Assembly (NCBI GenBank): GCA_029945945.1
Contig: JAQSDM010000005.1
Coordinates: 682,001 to 746,000, forward strand
DNA length: 64,000 nucleotides
Direction of reading: 5' to 3'
Origin: Algoriphagus sp.
GTDB lineage: Bacteria > Bacteroidota > Bacteroidia > Cytophagales > Cyclobacteriaceae
The position numbers were made by a program, and so were the translations under genes. Positions 7,123 to 19,300 of this stretch are shown here, piece by piece (the first letter of the stretch is position 1; each line of letters begins with the position of its first letter). Under the pieces are notes generated by a model that worked only from the letters and a program-made list of their open reading frames with translations, was not told where the DNA came from and made no database searches.

Positions 7123-8582
7123 CCTAACAAAGCCATTATCCGATCCAACTCTCTTTTGATTGCATCCAATTCATGGGAGGCCGCTCTTGCAATATCCAAA
7201 GGATCACCCAAGTCTGAGTTTTTGCTGATGTTTTCGTCCTCTATCAGACCTATATCCAGGGAATCGTTTTTGGAAGCGATCTGATCTCGGGAATAGACCT
7301 GCCACCTTGGATCTCCAATCGATTTTCTCTTGGCTTCATTGATTTCACCGGAATATTCATCTTTAACTTGATCTAGCGAAATTCCTCCGGTATAGGCTTT
7401 GACAAAATCGGCAAAGGCCTCTCTGGTAAAAGGAGTACGCTTCCCAAAGCTTGGTGCATTGGTTCGCATATCATAGATCCATACCCGTTTGGTATTCCCA
7501 GTTTCTTTTTTGCCACGGGTGAAGAAGAGCACATTGGTTTTCACTCCGGCTGCATAGAATATTCCCGTAGGAAGTCTCAGAATGGTATGCAGATCGCATT
7601 TGTCCATCAAGTCACGACGGATCTTTTGGCCGTCATTGTCTTCAAATAATACGTTGTCCGGAAGTACCACCGCGGCTCTTGCAGTTCCGGTATCCCGTCG
7701 CAAGGAGCGATAGATATGTTGAAGGAAGTTGAGTTGCTTATTGGAAGTCTTGATGGTGAGATCATCCCGTGATGGACGCTCTCCACCTTGCTTGGTGCCG
7801 AAGGGAGGATTTGCAAGTACGCCATCGAAATTGCGGAAGGTTTTTCCCAATTCAGTTAAGGTATCGCCCATTTCTATTCTGCTTTCCAAGCCATGCAGTT
7901 TGGCATTCATCAAAGCCAGTCGATGGGCATCCTGTACCAATTCGCAACCGGAAAACGCATCATATACCTGGAACATTTTTTCTTTGGCACCCAAGGCATA
8001 ATAGTCATCAGTTTTTCGCTTAAGGTATTCATCCGCAGCGATCATAAAACCAAAAGTTCCCGCTGCCGGATCATTCCAGCGCTCACCGATTTTTGGTGAA
8101 AGCAATTCCACCATGACATTGATCAGAGGCCGAGGCGTGAAATATTGACCGGCACCACTCTTTTTTTCTCCGGCATTTTTCTCAAGAAGCTCCTCATAAA
8201 TACTTGCAATCTTGTCCTGCTCCTCATCTTCAAACCAATCGATTTGATCAATATTGGTAATCAGCATTCGCAAATTAACCGGCTTACGAAGAGTTGTGGA
8301 AGCATTTGTGTAAATCTCCGTGATAGACTCATTGGTAGATAGTGTTCCCAAATTTGCCAGCAAATCCCGGTAAGTATCAAAGAGTTCTTTGTTATCCTTA
8401 ATCTCCTTGAGTTTGGACCAGCGATAGTGCTCAGGAATATCCTGGTCAAATTTCTTGACTTCGGAAAGTCTCAGAAAAAGTATGTAGGTCAGTTCATTCA
8501 GGTACTGGTGATAGGTCACCCCATCATCCCTGAGCACATTACACAGTTCCCACAGTTTCTTCGCAATTTGCTCTGCACTCAT
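7119..8582 (-). CDS. hsdM: Type I restriction-modification N6-adenine methyltransferase HsdM
   Basis: 487 aa. A helical N-terminal HsdM domain (1-135) precedes the methyltransferase core. GAGQYFTP (143-150) leads into it. The SAM-binding motif DPAAGTFGF is at 171-179 and the catalytic motif NPPFG at 258-262 marks N6-adenine methylation. It methylates the site chosen by HsdS and protects host DNA; with HsdR it forms the restriction complex. It begins 9 bases after hsdR and overlaps hsdS by 4. All key motifs are intact, so the modification function is probably live. Confidence 0.95.
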   Translation of the reverse strand: MSAEQIAKKLWELCNVLRDDGVTYHQYLNELTYILFLRLSEVKKFDQDIPEHYRWSKLKEIKDNKELFDTYRDLLANLGTLSTNESITEIYTNASTTLRKPVNLRMLITNIDQIDWFEDEEQDKIASIYEELLEKNAGEKKSGAGQYFTPRPLINVMVELLSPKIGERWNDPAAGTFGFMIAADEYLKRKTDDYYALGAKEKMFQVYDAFSGCELVQDAHRLALMNAKLHGLESRIEMGDTLTELGKTFRNFDGVLANPPFGTKQGGERPSRDDLTIKTSNKQLNFLQHIYRSLRRDTGTARAAVVLPDNVLFEDNDGQKIRRDLMDKCDLHTILRLPTGIFYAAGVKTNVLFFTRGKKETGNTKRVWIYDMRTNAPSFGKRTPFTREAFADFVKAYTGGISLDQVKDEYSGEINEAKRKSIGDPRWQVYSRDQIASKNDSLDIGLIEDENISKNSDLGDPLDIARAASHELDAIKRELDRIMALLG

Positions 8583-8591
8583 CGTTTTGTA

Positions 8592-11500
8592 TTAAGCATA
8601 TAAGTTTTGGTTCAGCCGGGCGATTACTTCCTCCAGCTGATCCTCAAATAGTTTATTCAATCGGGAAAATCCTCCGTCACCACTGAAAGGCTCTTTGTCC
8701 AAATCCTCTTTACTCAGGATGGATTCTTTCATCAACTGCATCTCAAATCGGTCTATCCACTTGAGTTGGATTTTGTTCCAAGTCTTCATCTCCCGGATGG
8801 AATTGACGGCCTTCCGTATCCGATCCTCGTGACTTACGAGGGAGCTACCCAAAGAAAGTGTCCGTATAAAAGAAATTATATCAGCAGCTATTTCTTCATT
8901 TTTGGCAACTTTCCAGGCAGTTTTCAGTGTATTGGCATTGTATCCGGCTTGATCCAGTTCCAAAAGTAGTTCTTTGAGTGACTTTCGATCCAGCTCTTCC
9001 GGTCGGGAACAAACGATTTTCAGGGCGTCGATCCTGTTTTGGTTTTCCTTGATAAAGAGAGCGAAGTTATCCAAATAATCCTCCGGTTTTTTGGATTTTC
9101 CATAGCCTCGCTCGATTCCCAAAAGCTTATCAGGTTTATCGGACACCAAAGGTCTTCCAGGTGAATAGCTTAGCTCATCCAGAAATTTCCATAAGCCCGA
9201 AAGCTCCATTACCTTTTTGACTGAGAGGGATTGCGGGTCATTTTTGAGGTGTTCGATCAGACTATCAGGATCTTCTCCTTTGGCATTATACCGGAATTGC
9301 TCCTCCTTATTTTCATTGAGGTATCTTTTTTTACGCTGGATTTTTGCTATGATTTGCTCGATTTGTCGCTTGACCCGATCTTCTTTTTCGATATGATTCA
9401 ATTCATCAACCAGCTGACGAAAACTCGCTTTCGGATTGGCTACCACAGGTTTCATCTGGGTAAATTCTTCCAAGGTTTCGTAAATACGAACTGCATCATA
9501 GATCTGAAAAATTTCCTTTCCTATCTCATCACAGCGTCGGGTAGCTCTGCCCAGCATTTGTTCGTAGAGAATCCGGGATTTGATCCTTCGAAGAAACACC
9601 AAATTACAAATCGACGGCACATCAACACCCGTGGTCAGCAAGTCTACAGTGACCGCAATATTCGGATATTTTTCATTTTTGAACCGTGTCAACTGTTCCT
9701 GTGGATCGTAAGACTTTCCCGTGATTTTCTGAATGGCATTATCCGCAACATCAACTCCGATAGCTTCAAATTCTTCTTTAAGATATTGCACTACCCTGTC
9801 TGCATGTTCATCGGTAGCAGCAAAAATTAAAGTCTTTTCCTCCCCATCAGGATCCAGTTCTTTGACCAAGTGCTGAATTATTGTTCGGTTAAAATTCTCC
9901 GTAATTACCTGCTTGTTGAATCCTGTGATGTCAATTTTGAGTTCATCTTCCAGCTGCTCCAGCTCAAGGATTGAATTGGATTCCTTGTCATAGACTTTAG
10001 GCTTTTCGCCTTTTTCCCATTTGATTCCCTCTTCGCCCAGTTTGGTTTTGATCAAGATCGGCGGATCATGATCAATCAGGAAGCCATCAATTACGGCTTC
10101 CCGATAGGAATAAGTATAAACAGCAGATCCAAAAATCTCTGTGGTATGCAGGGCAGGTGTCGCCGTCATTGCGATCGCATACGCGTCAAAATAGTCGAGG
10201 ACCATCCGATACTTGCTCACATAATCCCGCTGATCCCGAAACTCCAGATCATCCTCGTCCATCTCCCGGTCTAACAAGTATCCCCGGTGGGCCTCATCAA
10301 TAATGATACAATCATACTGATCCACCGAAGGAATAGCTAGATCATCGTTATAAAAAAGCCGCTTAACCATACCCTGCACTGTCGCAAAATGAAGACGGGT
10401 GTCGAGTTCCGGAACTGCCTGCTTCAGTGCTTTTACATCATAAATTTCCGAAAAAGTATTCAGCCCAATGATTTTGTTGTCTTTGAAAGCATCGATAGCT
10501 TGAGTTGCCAGGAGCGAACGATCTACCAAAAAAAGTATTCGCTTAAATCTGTTTGACTGAATCAATCTGTAGCATAGACCGATGATGGTTCTCGTCTTTC
10601 CGGTACCCGTTGCCATGGCAATCAAGCTCCTTCTGTCTTCAGGGTATTCGATCAGTTTCTTCTCTACCGCTTCAATTGCTTTGACCTGATAATTTCTCAA
10701 GCCCAGGCCAGTACTTGCTTTGAGAAAATCTGCAGATTCATTTTTTAGCTTTTCCTCGGATTCGGTTACATCCTTTTCAAATAGCTTGACGAGTCCTTCC
10801 GGGCTATACCAGCCTTGCAAAGCGCGAGATCTGCCATGAGAATTTCGAACGTCCAAAAACCACACACCGCTTTTTGTTTTGATCTGTTCGAGGTAAGGCC
10901 TTCCATTCGTAGAAAAAAGAAAAGGGACAAAGTAATCACCCCATTTTCCAATAAACTTGGCTTCATTTCCGGGGGAAATTAGCTCTGCGTAAACTTTGGA
11001 CTGCTGTAAGTCTGTAGAGATATCCGAAGCATATTTTTTGGCTTCCACAATTCCGTAAAGCTCAAAACCCACAAAAAGAGCATAATCAGCCCATTTGGAC
11101 CCGCTTGGCCATTCTGCTATTGCAATGTTTTTACCACGTTGTGGTAATGTCTTGTGAAGTTTGAAATTTAGCTGATTAGTATCTACTTCCCATCCAGCCT
11201 GTCGGAGTTGCCCGTCAATAAGCATTCTCGTTTCAGCCTCGGACATTTCAATTTTCTTAGCTGCTTGCTGGGAGCGAATTTTGATCTCTTGCTGTTTTTC
11301 GGCAGGAAGTGTTGATTTATCCCGTTGATCCAGGAGTTCTTGAAATTTGCTCTGAAGCTCTGCATATTGAGATTCCAATTCATTCAATGCATGTCGAGCG
11401 TCCAGCTTTTCAGGAACTTTGAATCTTGATTGGCTCAGATCTTCATTCTTCTCTGAATAGGATTGGTAAAACCACTTGGCGATCTTAAATGTGGAGAATA

Positions 11501-11825
11501 GCAATTCTTCCGCTTCCTTAAGAGTTCCCTTATTTTGATGAACGGCAATATTCCCTTTGTGCTTGATGCTGTTCAGAAGGTCATTTACCTGAGATGGAAT
11601 GATTTTTTCAAGCTCAAGAGCCTTAATTCGATTATGAAAAGTGTTGTCATAGGGGAATTCCAGGTGATGCTCCTCGAAAAGAAACTCAGTCAGTCGCTCC
11701 CCAAATTGGCGCAATTTAAAAAGTGAGGTAACCGGGTCTTGATGTAAGTTAAATTCTGACGCTTGCCCTATGTTGAAAAGTATTGGGAATTCCAGTTCCA
11801 GAAATGAAAAATTAGATTTAAGCAT
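8592..11825 (-). CDS. hsdR: Type I restriction endonuclease subunit HsdR
   Basis: 1077 aa. A DUF4145-like N-terminal helical domain (about 25-120) with KHKGNIAVHQ is followed by a coiled segment. Next is a PD-(D/E)xK nuclease with Asp247 and the EAK motif at 261-263. The SF2 translocase core has Walker A ATGTGKT (405-411), DEAH (510-513), TAT motif III (about 554) and a downstream helicase C domain with QMLGRATR. These are the parts of an HsdR that pumps DNA and cuts far from the recognition site. It is first in the operon, so restriction enzyme is made before methylase in the transcript. All catalytic motifs are present. Confidence 0.95.
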   Translation of the reverse strand: MLKSNFSFLELEFPILFNIGQASEFNLHQDPVTSLFKLRQFGERLTEFLFEEHHLEFPYDNTFHNRIKALELEKIIPSQVNDLLNSIKHKGNIAVHQNKGTLKEAEELLFSTFKIAKWFYQSYSEKNEDLSQSRFKVPEKLDARHALNELESQYAELQSKFQELLDQRDKSTLPAEKQQEIKIRSQQAAKKIEMSEAETRMLIDGQLRQAGWEVDTNQLNFKLHKTLPQRGKNIAIAEWPSGSKWADYALFVGFELYGIVEAKKYASDISTDLQQSKVYAELISPGNEAKFIGKWGDYFVPFLFSTNGRPYLEQIKTKSGVWFLDVRNSHGRSRALQGWYSPEGLVKLFEKDVTESEEKLKNESADFLKASTGLGLRNYQVKAIEAVEKKLIEYPEDRRSLIAMATGTGKTRTIIGLCYRLIQSNRFKRILFLVDRSLLATQAIDAFKDNKIIGLNTFSEIYDVKALKQAVPELDTRLHFATVQGMVKRLFYNDDLAIPSVDQYDCIIIDEAHRGYLLDREMDEDDLEFRDQRDYVSKYRMVLDYFDAYAIAMTATPALHTTEIFGSAVYTYSYREAVIDGFLIDHDPPILIKTKLGEEGIKWEKGEKPKVYDKESNSILELEQLEDELKIDITGFNKQVITENFNRTIIQHLVKELDPDGEEKTLIFAATDEHADRVVQYLKEEFEAIGVDVADNAIQKITGKSYDPQEQLTRFKNEKYPNIAVTVDLLTTGVDVPSICNLVFLRRIKSRILYEQMLGRATRRCDEIGKEIFQIYDAVRIYETLEEFTQMKPVVANPKASFRQLVDELNHIEKEDRVKRQIEQIIAKIQRKKRYLNENKEEQFRYNAKGEDPDSLIEHLKNDPQSLSVKKVMELSGLWKFLDELSYSPGRPLVSDKPDKLLGIERGYGKSKKPEDYLDNFALFIKENQNRIDALKIVCSRPEELDRKSLKELLLELDQAGYNANTLKTAWKVAKNEEIAADIISFIRTLSLGSSLVSHEDRIRKAVNSIREMKTWNKIQLKWIDRFEMQLMKESILSKEDLDKEPFSGDGGFSRLNKLFEDQLEEVIARLNQNLYA

Positions 11826-11967
11826 TAATATTAAGTTTTTCCGATTTAGGTAGTTTTAGGATCAATGCTCCTTTATACATCCAGCTTAAATAATGAATTA
11901 ATTCGGTAATTTAAAAATGCTTTTTCTTTTTGATCAGTGAAGTTTTTTGGAATTGTAAACAGAAACC

Positions 11968-13050
11968 CTAATTCATCAAATTTTCAAAAAAATGGAGGAG
12001 TTCGAACATGGATTTCAATATCGGGACTCCAAGTATCCATAATCCAAGAATTAGAAACACCCCAAAGAGGGTAAATAGAAATAAGCTTCCTTTTATCCCA
12101 AATTCTTTTTTGTCTCCTAAGAAGTTGCTTAGGAAAATCACAATAGATACCCAAGAAAAAAGCAACAGGAATGTAGCTCCTATTTTCGCAAGTATACTTA
12201 CCGCGAAATACCAAGGATAGAGAAAAACCCCAATCAGAGAGAAAAAGATGAACAATTGCGCAAAAAACAACTTTCCTTTTTCAAATAGAACTTGCCTTTT
12301 TTTCTCACCAGTCTTGGATAGGATGTATTGTACATTCATATTCAAGACGTTTTGATAAGGGATTACGAAGCAGTCTCCGGGAATTTCTTTTGCTGGGATA
12401 TTTTCGCCTTTCGAATTGCTGTATCTGCGAGTCCCGGCCAAATAAAGGGTTTCAAGATTTCCATCAGGAGCAGTAGTAAATTGAATAAGATTGCCTGAAA
12501 ATAGCCTGTCATCTCCCTCTCCATATTTGACTAAGACATCCAATAATGTCGCCTCGACTTTGCCAGATATTGCCAGATTATTTCTGAATTCTTTTGTTCT
12601 AAGAATTTCACCAGAAAAGTGATAGTGCCATTTATTGGAGAATCGGAATACGTTGGTGTTTATGTCAAGTTTAAAAAGTCTTACGAATTGAAATGCCATA
12701 TGGCCTAAAAATATTGCTACTGTAACTGACGCAAAAAGGTAAAGCAGGAAGTTCGTGAGTTTTTCAAACTCCATGTTGGGAACCTTGTTTTCTTTTAATT
12801 CCTCATGCGTTTTTGTAAGGAATTCAAACAGGCTAGAGTATTCTACATTGAAGGTGTTGATAAACAAGAAAAACGTCACTACTTGAGTTACCATTCCCCA
12901 AAAAAGGCTGGTAACGAATCGGTCTGCAAATTGGCCTGATTGGAATTGGTTAGCGAATGGACCCTGAAAATAGAATCGCTTAAAAAACACTCCCGGTACT
13001 ACCAGAATTACAATGTATAGAATAGTTACAATTGTAATACTGGCATCCAT
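11968..13050 (-). CDS. Multi-spanning membrane protein of unknown function (DUF6338-like?)
   Basis: 360 aa. Hydrophobic segments lie at about residues 5-22, 48-66, 102-122, 265-290, 292-315 and 325-345. Between them a soluble domain (about 140-260) contains small beta strands (GNLIQFTTAPDGNLETLYLA). The overall layout, with a short helix and PG turn at the start (VVPGVFFKRFY), resembles the DUF6338 family, but I hold that weakly. It lies 142 bases upstream of hsdR on the same strand and 3 bases after a 76 aa gene. The pair may be a separate accessory unit of the island. Function unknown. Confidence 0.6.
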   Translation of the reverse strand: MDASITIVTILYIVILVVPGVFFKRFYFQGPFANQFQSGQFADRFVTSLFWGMVTQVVTFFLFINTFNVEYSSLFEFLTKTHEELKENKVPNMEFEKLTNFLLYLFASVTVAIFLGHMAFQFVRLFKLDINTNVFRFSNKWHYHFSGEILRTKEFRNNLAISGKVEATLLDVLVKYGEGDDRLFSGNLIQFTTAPDGNLETLYLAGTRRYSNSKGENIPAKEIPGDCFVIPYQNVLNMNVQYILSKTGEKKRQVLFEKGKLFFAQLFIFFSLIGVFLYPWYFAVSILAKIGATFLLLFSWVSIVIFLSNFLGDKKEFGIKGSLFLFTLFGVFLILGLWILGVPILKSMFELLHFFENLMN

Positions 13051-13053
13051 CTA

Positions 13054-13284
13054 TCAATGGTTGAGGCTGATAGTGATCTTTTTGTGATTGGATAGCTCAA
13101 GATCTACCTCTTTTACTTGTTTTTTTGGGTCTTTTAGATCATCAATAGCCTGAAAGTAAATCTTCCTGTCCGCAGGGTTTTCAAGGATTTCCTGAATGTC
13201 CGAACTTAAAAGTTGGTCATTTGTGAGGAAATACGTATTCACAACTTCCTTCGCATTTTTAAGTATCCTAAATAAAAGTGACAT
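13054..13284 (-). CDS. Small hypothetical protein paired with the membrane protein
   Basis: 76 aa, soluble, highly charged (IQEILENPADRKIYFQAIDD). No recognised domain. The helical first half and a beta-like end (ELSNHKKITISLNH) would suit a small antitoxin or immunity partner. The next gene on the strand starts 3 bases after its stop, so the two are translationally linked. Upstream lies a gene-free stretch of 0.7 kb. Whether it is a toxin-antitoxin-like or immunity pair is a guess from size and spacing only. Confidence 0.55.
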   Translation of the reverse strand: MSLLFRILKNAKEVVNTYFLTNDQLLSSDIQEILENPADRKIYFQAIDDLKDPKKQVKEVDLELSNHKKITISLNH

Positions 13285-13992
13285 GGCTTTGGAGATTGGA
13301 TCAATGAATTTATAATTTCTTAAATCAATTACTCAATCTAGGAAAGAAAAGTTTTACCTCCTGAAGTTAATTTGGGTGAATTTGTGGTAATTGACACTAT
13401 ATGTCAATCTTTTAATAGTTTAAAATTCAAGCTAGACTTTAATTTTTTTTCAAGGATGTTTCTGAAATCCCCTATCATTTTTTTTACAAGGATAGTTGAT
13501 ATTAGAAGGTCTCTTGCCCATTTTTCGCTGGACTTTTCAAATTTGATTCTGGCAAATGAATTTCGCTTTTTTTAGAAGTGCTGTTTCAAATCAGACGGAT
13601 CTCTTCCAATTGTAGAGCTAAAATCTAAGTCAAAATTAGACTTTAAACAGTTATTTTCTAAAATAACCAAGTTCAGCATTTCTAAGATTTTATATACTAG
13701 TTAGGATCATTTCGAGTTTTCATGAATTGGCTTTTTATTCCCCATTAAAGGTCAGGATACTCAACCTCAAACCTCTAGCAGCCTATCCACAGTCAGCAGA
13801 AACACTTCATTTTTACTGATATTAAAATCATACCAAAACCAATTCAAAACCGAATCAAATTCGTAATAAAAACAACTTAGAGATGGTAATACTTACTTTT
13901 TGAAACTTGATTAATCAAATTTTTATAACTGATTACTAGTGATTTATCTGTTATTTGAGTAAACTCACCTAGGACTTTAATGTAAATGAGTT
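13285..13992. other. Gene-free AT-rich stretch with a short palindrome
   Basis: About 700 bases with no credible coding frame: the only longer frame (13372-13575, plus) is Phe/Ile-rich, biased by AT content and lacks any domain. ATTGACA-CTATA-TGTCAAT (13390-13408) is a perfect inverted repeat with 7-bp arms and sits 106 bases upstream of the minus-strand pair starting at 13284. It could be an operator. The rest shows nothing definable. The stretch probably marks the edge between the island and the backbone. Confidence 0.4.
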
Positions 13993-14655
13993 ATGGCTAG
14001 ATTGGCAAACAATTCCCTGGCAGGGCTGAATGGTAACTTGGGAGACATGATTTTTTACCAGATTAATGGGGTGACCTATGTCCGACGGAAACCCAATAAA
14101 CGGACAAATGCGCAAAAAAAGCGGATGAAAACGTCTCCGATCAATGAGCGTTCACAGGGGATGTTTAAGATGGCGCATCAATATCTCAAAGGACTAAAAT
14201 TAGTGATTGCCTTTGGCTATCAAAACTTCGTAAAAGGAGCGAGTTACCCTTATCACGCCTGTTATTCACACATCCGATTAAACAGCTTTGCCTTTGACGG
14301 TCGAGAATTTCACATTGATCCTTCCTTGGTTCAACTGAGTAGGGGAACGCTTATGGGCCCTGAAGATGCCCGGGCCGAGAGAACCGCAGAAGGTGTCTTA
14401 TTCTCATGGAAAGACAACTCCTGGATTTCAAGTGCAAAGCCTACTGATAAAGCCTTTTTAATTATCCATAACCCCGTCAAAAAGGCAGCTGAATGGGAAG
14501 AACTCGGAAGTCCCAGAAGTCAAACCCAATTTTTAATGAAGCGGTATTATTGGGATTCAGAAGGACAATGGTATGCCTATTTGGCATTCAGTCAGGAAAA
14601 TCCTTACACCAAGAAGCAGATTCTTTCTGATTCAGTGTATTTGGGGGTTGTTTAA
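13993..14655 (+). CDS. DUF6266 family protein
   Basis: 220 aa. The start MARLANNSLAGLNGNLGDMI, then VRRKP, matches the DUF6266 pattern of Bacteroidota, where a glycine-rich N-terminus is followed by basic residues and a beta-rich C-terminal half with conserved tryptophans and tyrosines. No signal peptide or enzyme motif is visible. The family has no known function. Family members often occur as single genes in variable chromosomal sites. It stands alone here, between a 0.7 kb gene-free stretch and ligA on the other strand. Confidence 0.8.
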   Translation: MARLANNSLAGLNGNLGDMIFYQINGVTYVRRKPNKRTNAQKKRMKTSPINERSQGMFKMAHQYLKGLKLVIAFGYQNFVKGASYPYHACYSHIRLNSFAFDGREFHIDPSLVQLSRGTLMGPEDARAERTAEGVLFSWKDNSWISSAKPTDKAFLIIHNPVKKAAEWEELGSPRSQTQFLMKRYYWDSEGQWYAYLAFSQENPYTKKQILSDSVYLGVV

Positions 14656-14802
14656 TGATTGAATACTAGTGAATTGGACTTAGACCCTAAAGGGTAAAAC
14701 GGACAAATCAATTAGGCTTTCAGGTCAGCTCTTAAAAGATCCTACTATCTGTCGACATTTAACTTTTCACTTGTCTTTATTATTGTGTCTAAAGTCTAAT
14801 AT

Positions 14803-17337
<2,535 letters not shown>

Positions 17338-17366
17338 TTAAATAATGAACTGATGAAATCGGAGTT

Positions 17367-18338
17367 TCACATATTAATTTCATCTCTGATGTTGACTTTC
17401 AAACCCATAAATTCCTCCTTAAACGCTTTCCATGTTTTATCTCTTAAACTTCCTGCCGGATAGAGTTTAGATTGATACCCTTTGGTGATTACTCTAAGGG
17501 AATTTGATCTCCGATAAGGCAATTCGAAAACCACTTCCTTAATATCCTCAATTTTGTATGCATGGTTTACCCAAGGCCAAACGTGATTTTTTACCACCAA
17601 ATAGTTTTTGTCCAGGTAAAAATAATGAAGCTGGAATCCTAAAAAACTATAAAAAAAACCAAACATTACTAAAAAAACTAGTAGAAGCGATCCAAGATAT
17701 TGTGTTGAATCCAGGGTCGAAAAGAAGTAAATGGAAACGGCAGTCCACACATAAATCATTATTCCGTTGAATGATAAAAAGTGATTTCCACTATAATTAT
17801 TCATTCCACTGGTATTTAAATGCTTGACAGTTTCTAGAGTTCGTGTGTCAGCATTTTGTTTTAGTTGGACAGTTTCGTTGTTAGTAAGAAATTGATGAAC
17901 CTGTCTGAGAGTCATTCTTAGATTCGGCATGTTCTGATAATAGGCCGCTATGATATCTATCCCCTTCCCACTTTTAAGGTCTAAATTTGTCGTTTCCGCA
18001 AAAATGGACCTGTTCCGGCTCTTGCCGGTTAATTCGATTTTTTCAACCTCGTTCCACCGTATGAATTCAGAACTGAACAGGCTTGTGAATTTTATTCCCT
18101 GATTATCGATCTGGATTTTTTTAATTGTTTTCAGGTAGTGAATGACAAGTCCTATCATCGCTCCAAACATTAAAACGCTTCCATAGATTAGGGTTTTGAA
18201 GATCGAATCTACTTTTCCATTGCTCACATCCAGAAATGAAATATATCCTAACCCAACACCTATTCCACCTAATACAATCTCCAGAATAATCGGAGCGATG
18301 ATCGCATTAATTGGGTCAAATTTGCTTTTTATAGTCAT
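17367..18338 (-). CDS. Membrane protein with PH-like domains, unknown function
   Basis: 323 aa from ATG 18338. The open frame extends 60 codons further upstream, but that part crosses the start of the divergent TetR gene and its leader has no membrane or coding character, so the inner start is preferred. Two hydrophobic hairpins (about residues 13-37 and 47-66; then about 195-255) alternate with beta-rich stretches (KKIQIDNQGIKFTSLFSSEF and YKIEDIKEVVFELPYRRSNS) that look like bacterial PH domains. Such proteins sit in the inner membrane and have no assigned role. It is divergent from a TetR regulator, which may control it. Confidence 0.65.
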   Translation of the reverse strand: MTIKSKFDPINAIIAPIILEIVLGGIGVGLGYISFLDVSNGKVDSIFKTLIYGSVLMFGAMIGLVIHYLKTIKKIQIDNQGIKFTSLFSSEFIRWNEVEKIELTGKSRNRSIFAETTNLDLKSGKGIDIIAAYYQNMPNLRMTLRQVHQFLTNNETVQLKQNADTRTLETVKHLNTSGMNNYSGNHFLSFNGIMIYVWTAVSIYFFSTLDSTQYLGSLLLVFLVMFGFFYSFLGFQLHYFYLDKNYLVVKNHVWPWVNHAYKIEDIKEVVFELPYRRSNSLRVITKGYQSKLYPAGSLRDKTWKAFKEEFMGLKVNIRDEINM

Positions 18339-18547
18339 TTTGGGGGATTTGGCTGGATTGACATTTTGAAAAAAAGGTATTCTTAGAAGAATAGTACAGC
18401 TCTTAAAGTAATATTTTCTTTTCATTTTACTTGAGAAAAACCTTTTCGCGGCATGAGGAATCGTTCTTCCCTTCCATGAAAAAGGGTTGATACGCAAAAT
18501 CAGGCAAGGTCCGACCACTATGAACTATCGGCTATTGCCTATTTCCA

Positions 18548-18555
18548 TATCTTTG
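18548..18555 (+). promoter_or_regulatory. -7 box of the TetR gene
   Basis: TATCTTTG matches TAnnTTTG in all fixed positions and lies 18 bases before ATG 18574. It falls inside the longer frame starting at 18487, which argues for the inner start. No good -33 element is seen. Confidence 0.45.
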
Positions 18556-18573
18556 GCCTCACCATTTTTGAAG

Positions 18574-19206
18574 ATGAGTAAAAAGACCAGCAGTGAAGGG
18601 AAGATTTTGGATGCGGCGTATCGGCTTTTTCTGGGGAAAGGCTATCGTCACACGACCATGGACGAAATTGCACTGGATTTGGGGATGAGCAAAAAGACCT
18701 TATACAAGTATTATCCGGGGAAAATGGAGCTTCTTTCGGCGTCTTTCGAAGTGTTGAAAACAAAAATGACCGCAAAAGTCGAGGCGATCCTGGAAAACAA
18801 ATACATCCCCTTTCCGCTGAAACTGAAGTCAACTCTCACTGTCATTGCCACGCATTTAGCGCCGATCAATCCGGAGTTCTTTGAGGATTTGAGAGAATAT
18901 GCACCCGAGATCTGGGAGGAACTCCGGCTCTATATTAATGAGTCTGCTTATGAGAGATTCCAGAAGTTGATTGAGCAGGGAGTGGCACAAGGACTGGTCA
19001 ATCCAAAAATCAATATTAACCTGGTTGTGATGCTGTACGCGGCGGCAGTTCAGTCACTTTTGGACCCAAAATTCAGAAGTCAGTTTCCCGATTCGATTCA
19101 AAAAGGAATGAAACTTTCCACTTCGGAAGTCTACGATCAGGCGATCACGATCATTTACAATGGTATTTTGACCGATGAGGCACGAAATGAATTTACAAAT
19201 GCCTGA
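18574..19206 (+). CDS. TetR/AcrR family transcriptional regulator
   Basis: 210 aa from ATG 18574, chosen because a clear -7 box precedes it and because the TetR domain starts right after (SSEGKILDAAYRLFLGKGYR). The HTH is at about residues 9-55 with TTMDEIALDLGMSKKTLYKY. The C-terminal ligand domain (70-205) is helical and unlike families with known ligands. TetR proteins usually repress a neighbouring gene until a small molecule binds. Candidates are itself or the divergent PH-like membrane protein at 17367-18338. metG downstream is housekeeping and probably not a target. Confidence 0.9.
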   Translation: MSKKTSSEGKILDAAYRLFLGKGYRHTTMDEIALDLGMSKKTLYKYYPGKMELLSASFEVLKTKMTAKVEAILENKYIPFPLKLKSTLTVIATHLAPINPEFFEDLREYAPEIWEELRLYINESAYERFQKLIEQGVAQGLVNPKININLVVMLYAAAVQSLLDPKFRSQFPDSIQKGMKLSTSEVYDQAITIIYNGILTDEARNEFTNA

Positions 19207-19228
19207 GGCCTGCTTTGGCTGATTTCCC

Positions 19229-19236
19229 TATCTTTG
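19229..19236 (+). promoter_or_regulatory. -7 box of metG
   Basis: TATCTTTG, a full match to TAnnTTTG, 64 bases before the metG ATG. The leader of about 55 bases has no obvious riboswitch or T-box fold. The -33 element is unclear. Confidence 0.4.
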
Positions 19237-19300
19237 CGCCCTGATCCGAATTGGAATTTTTGATTCCGAAAGCGGGTTAAACTTTCGATCCTGAATTATT

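Noticed and set aside
9231..9830. Long frame antisense to hsdR
   Set aside because: Lies wholly inside hsdR, whose conserved motifs are read on the other strand; mirror of its codon use.
13372..13575. 67-residue plus-strand frame in the gene-free stretch
   Set aside because: Phe/Ile/Leu-rich because of AT bias; no start context or family.
18487..18573. Longer N-terminus for the TetR gene
   Set aside because: The added residues do not look like TetR and a -7 box lies inside them; ATG 18574 starts the domain.
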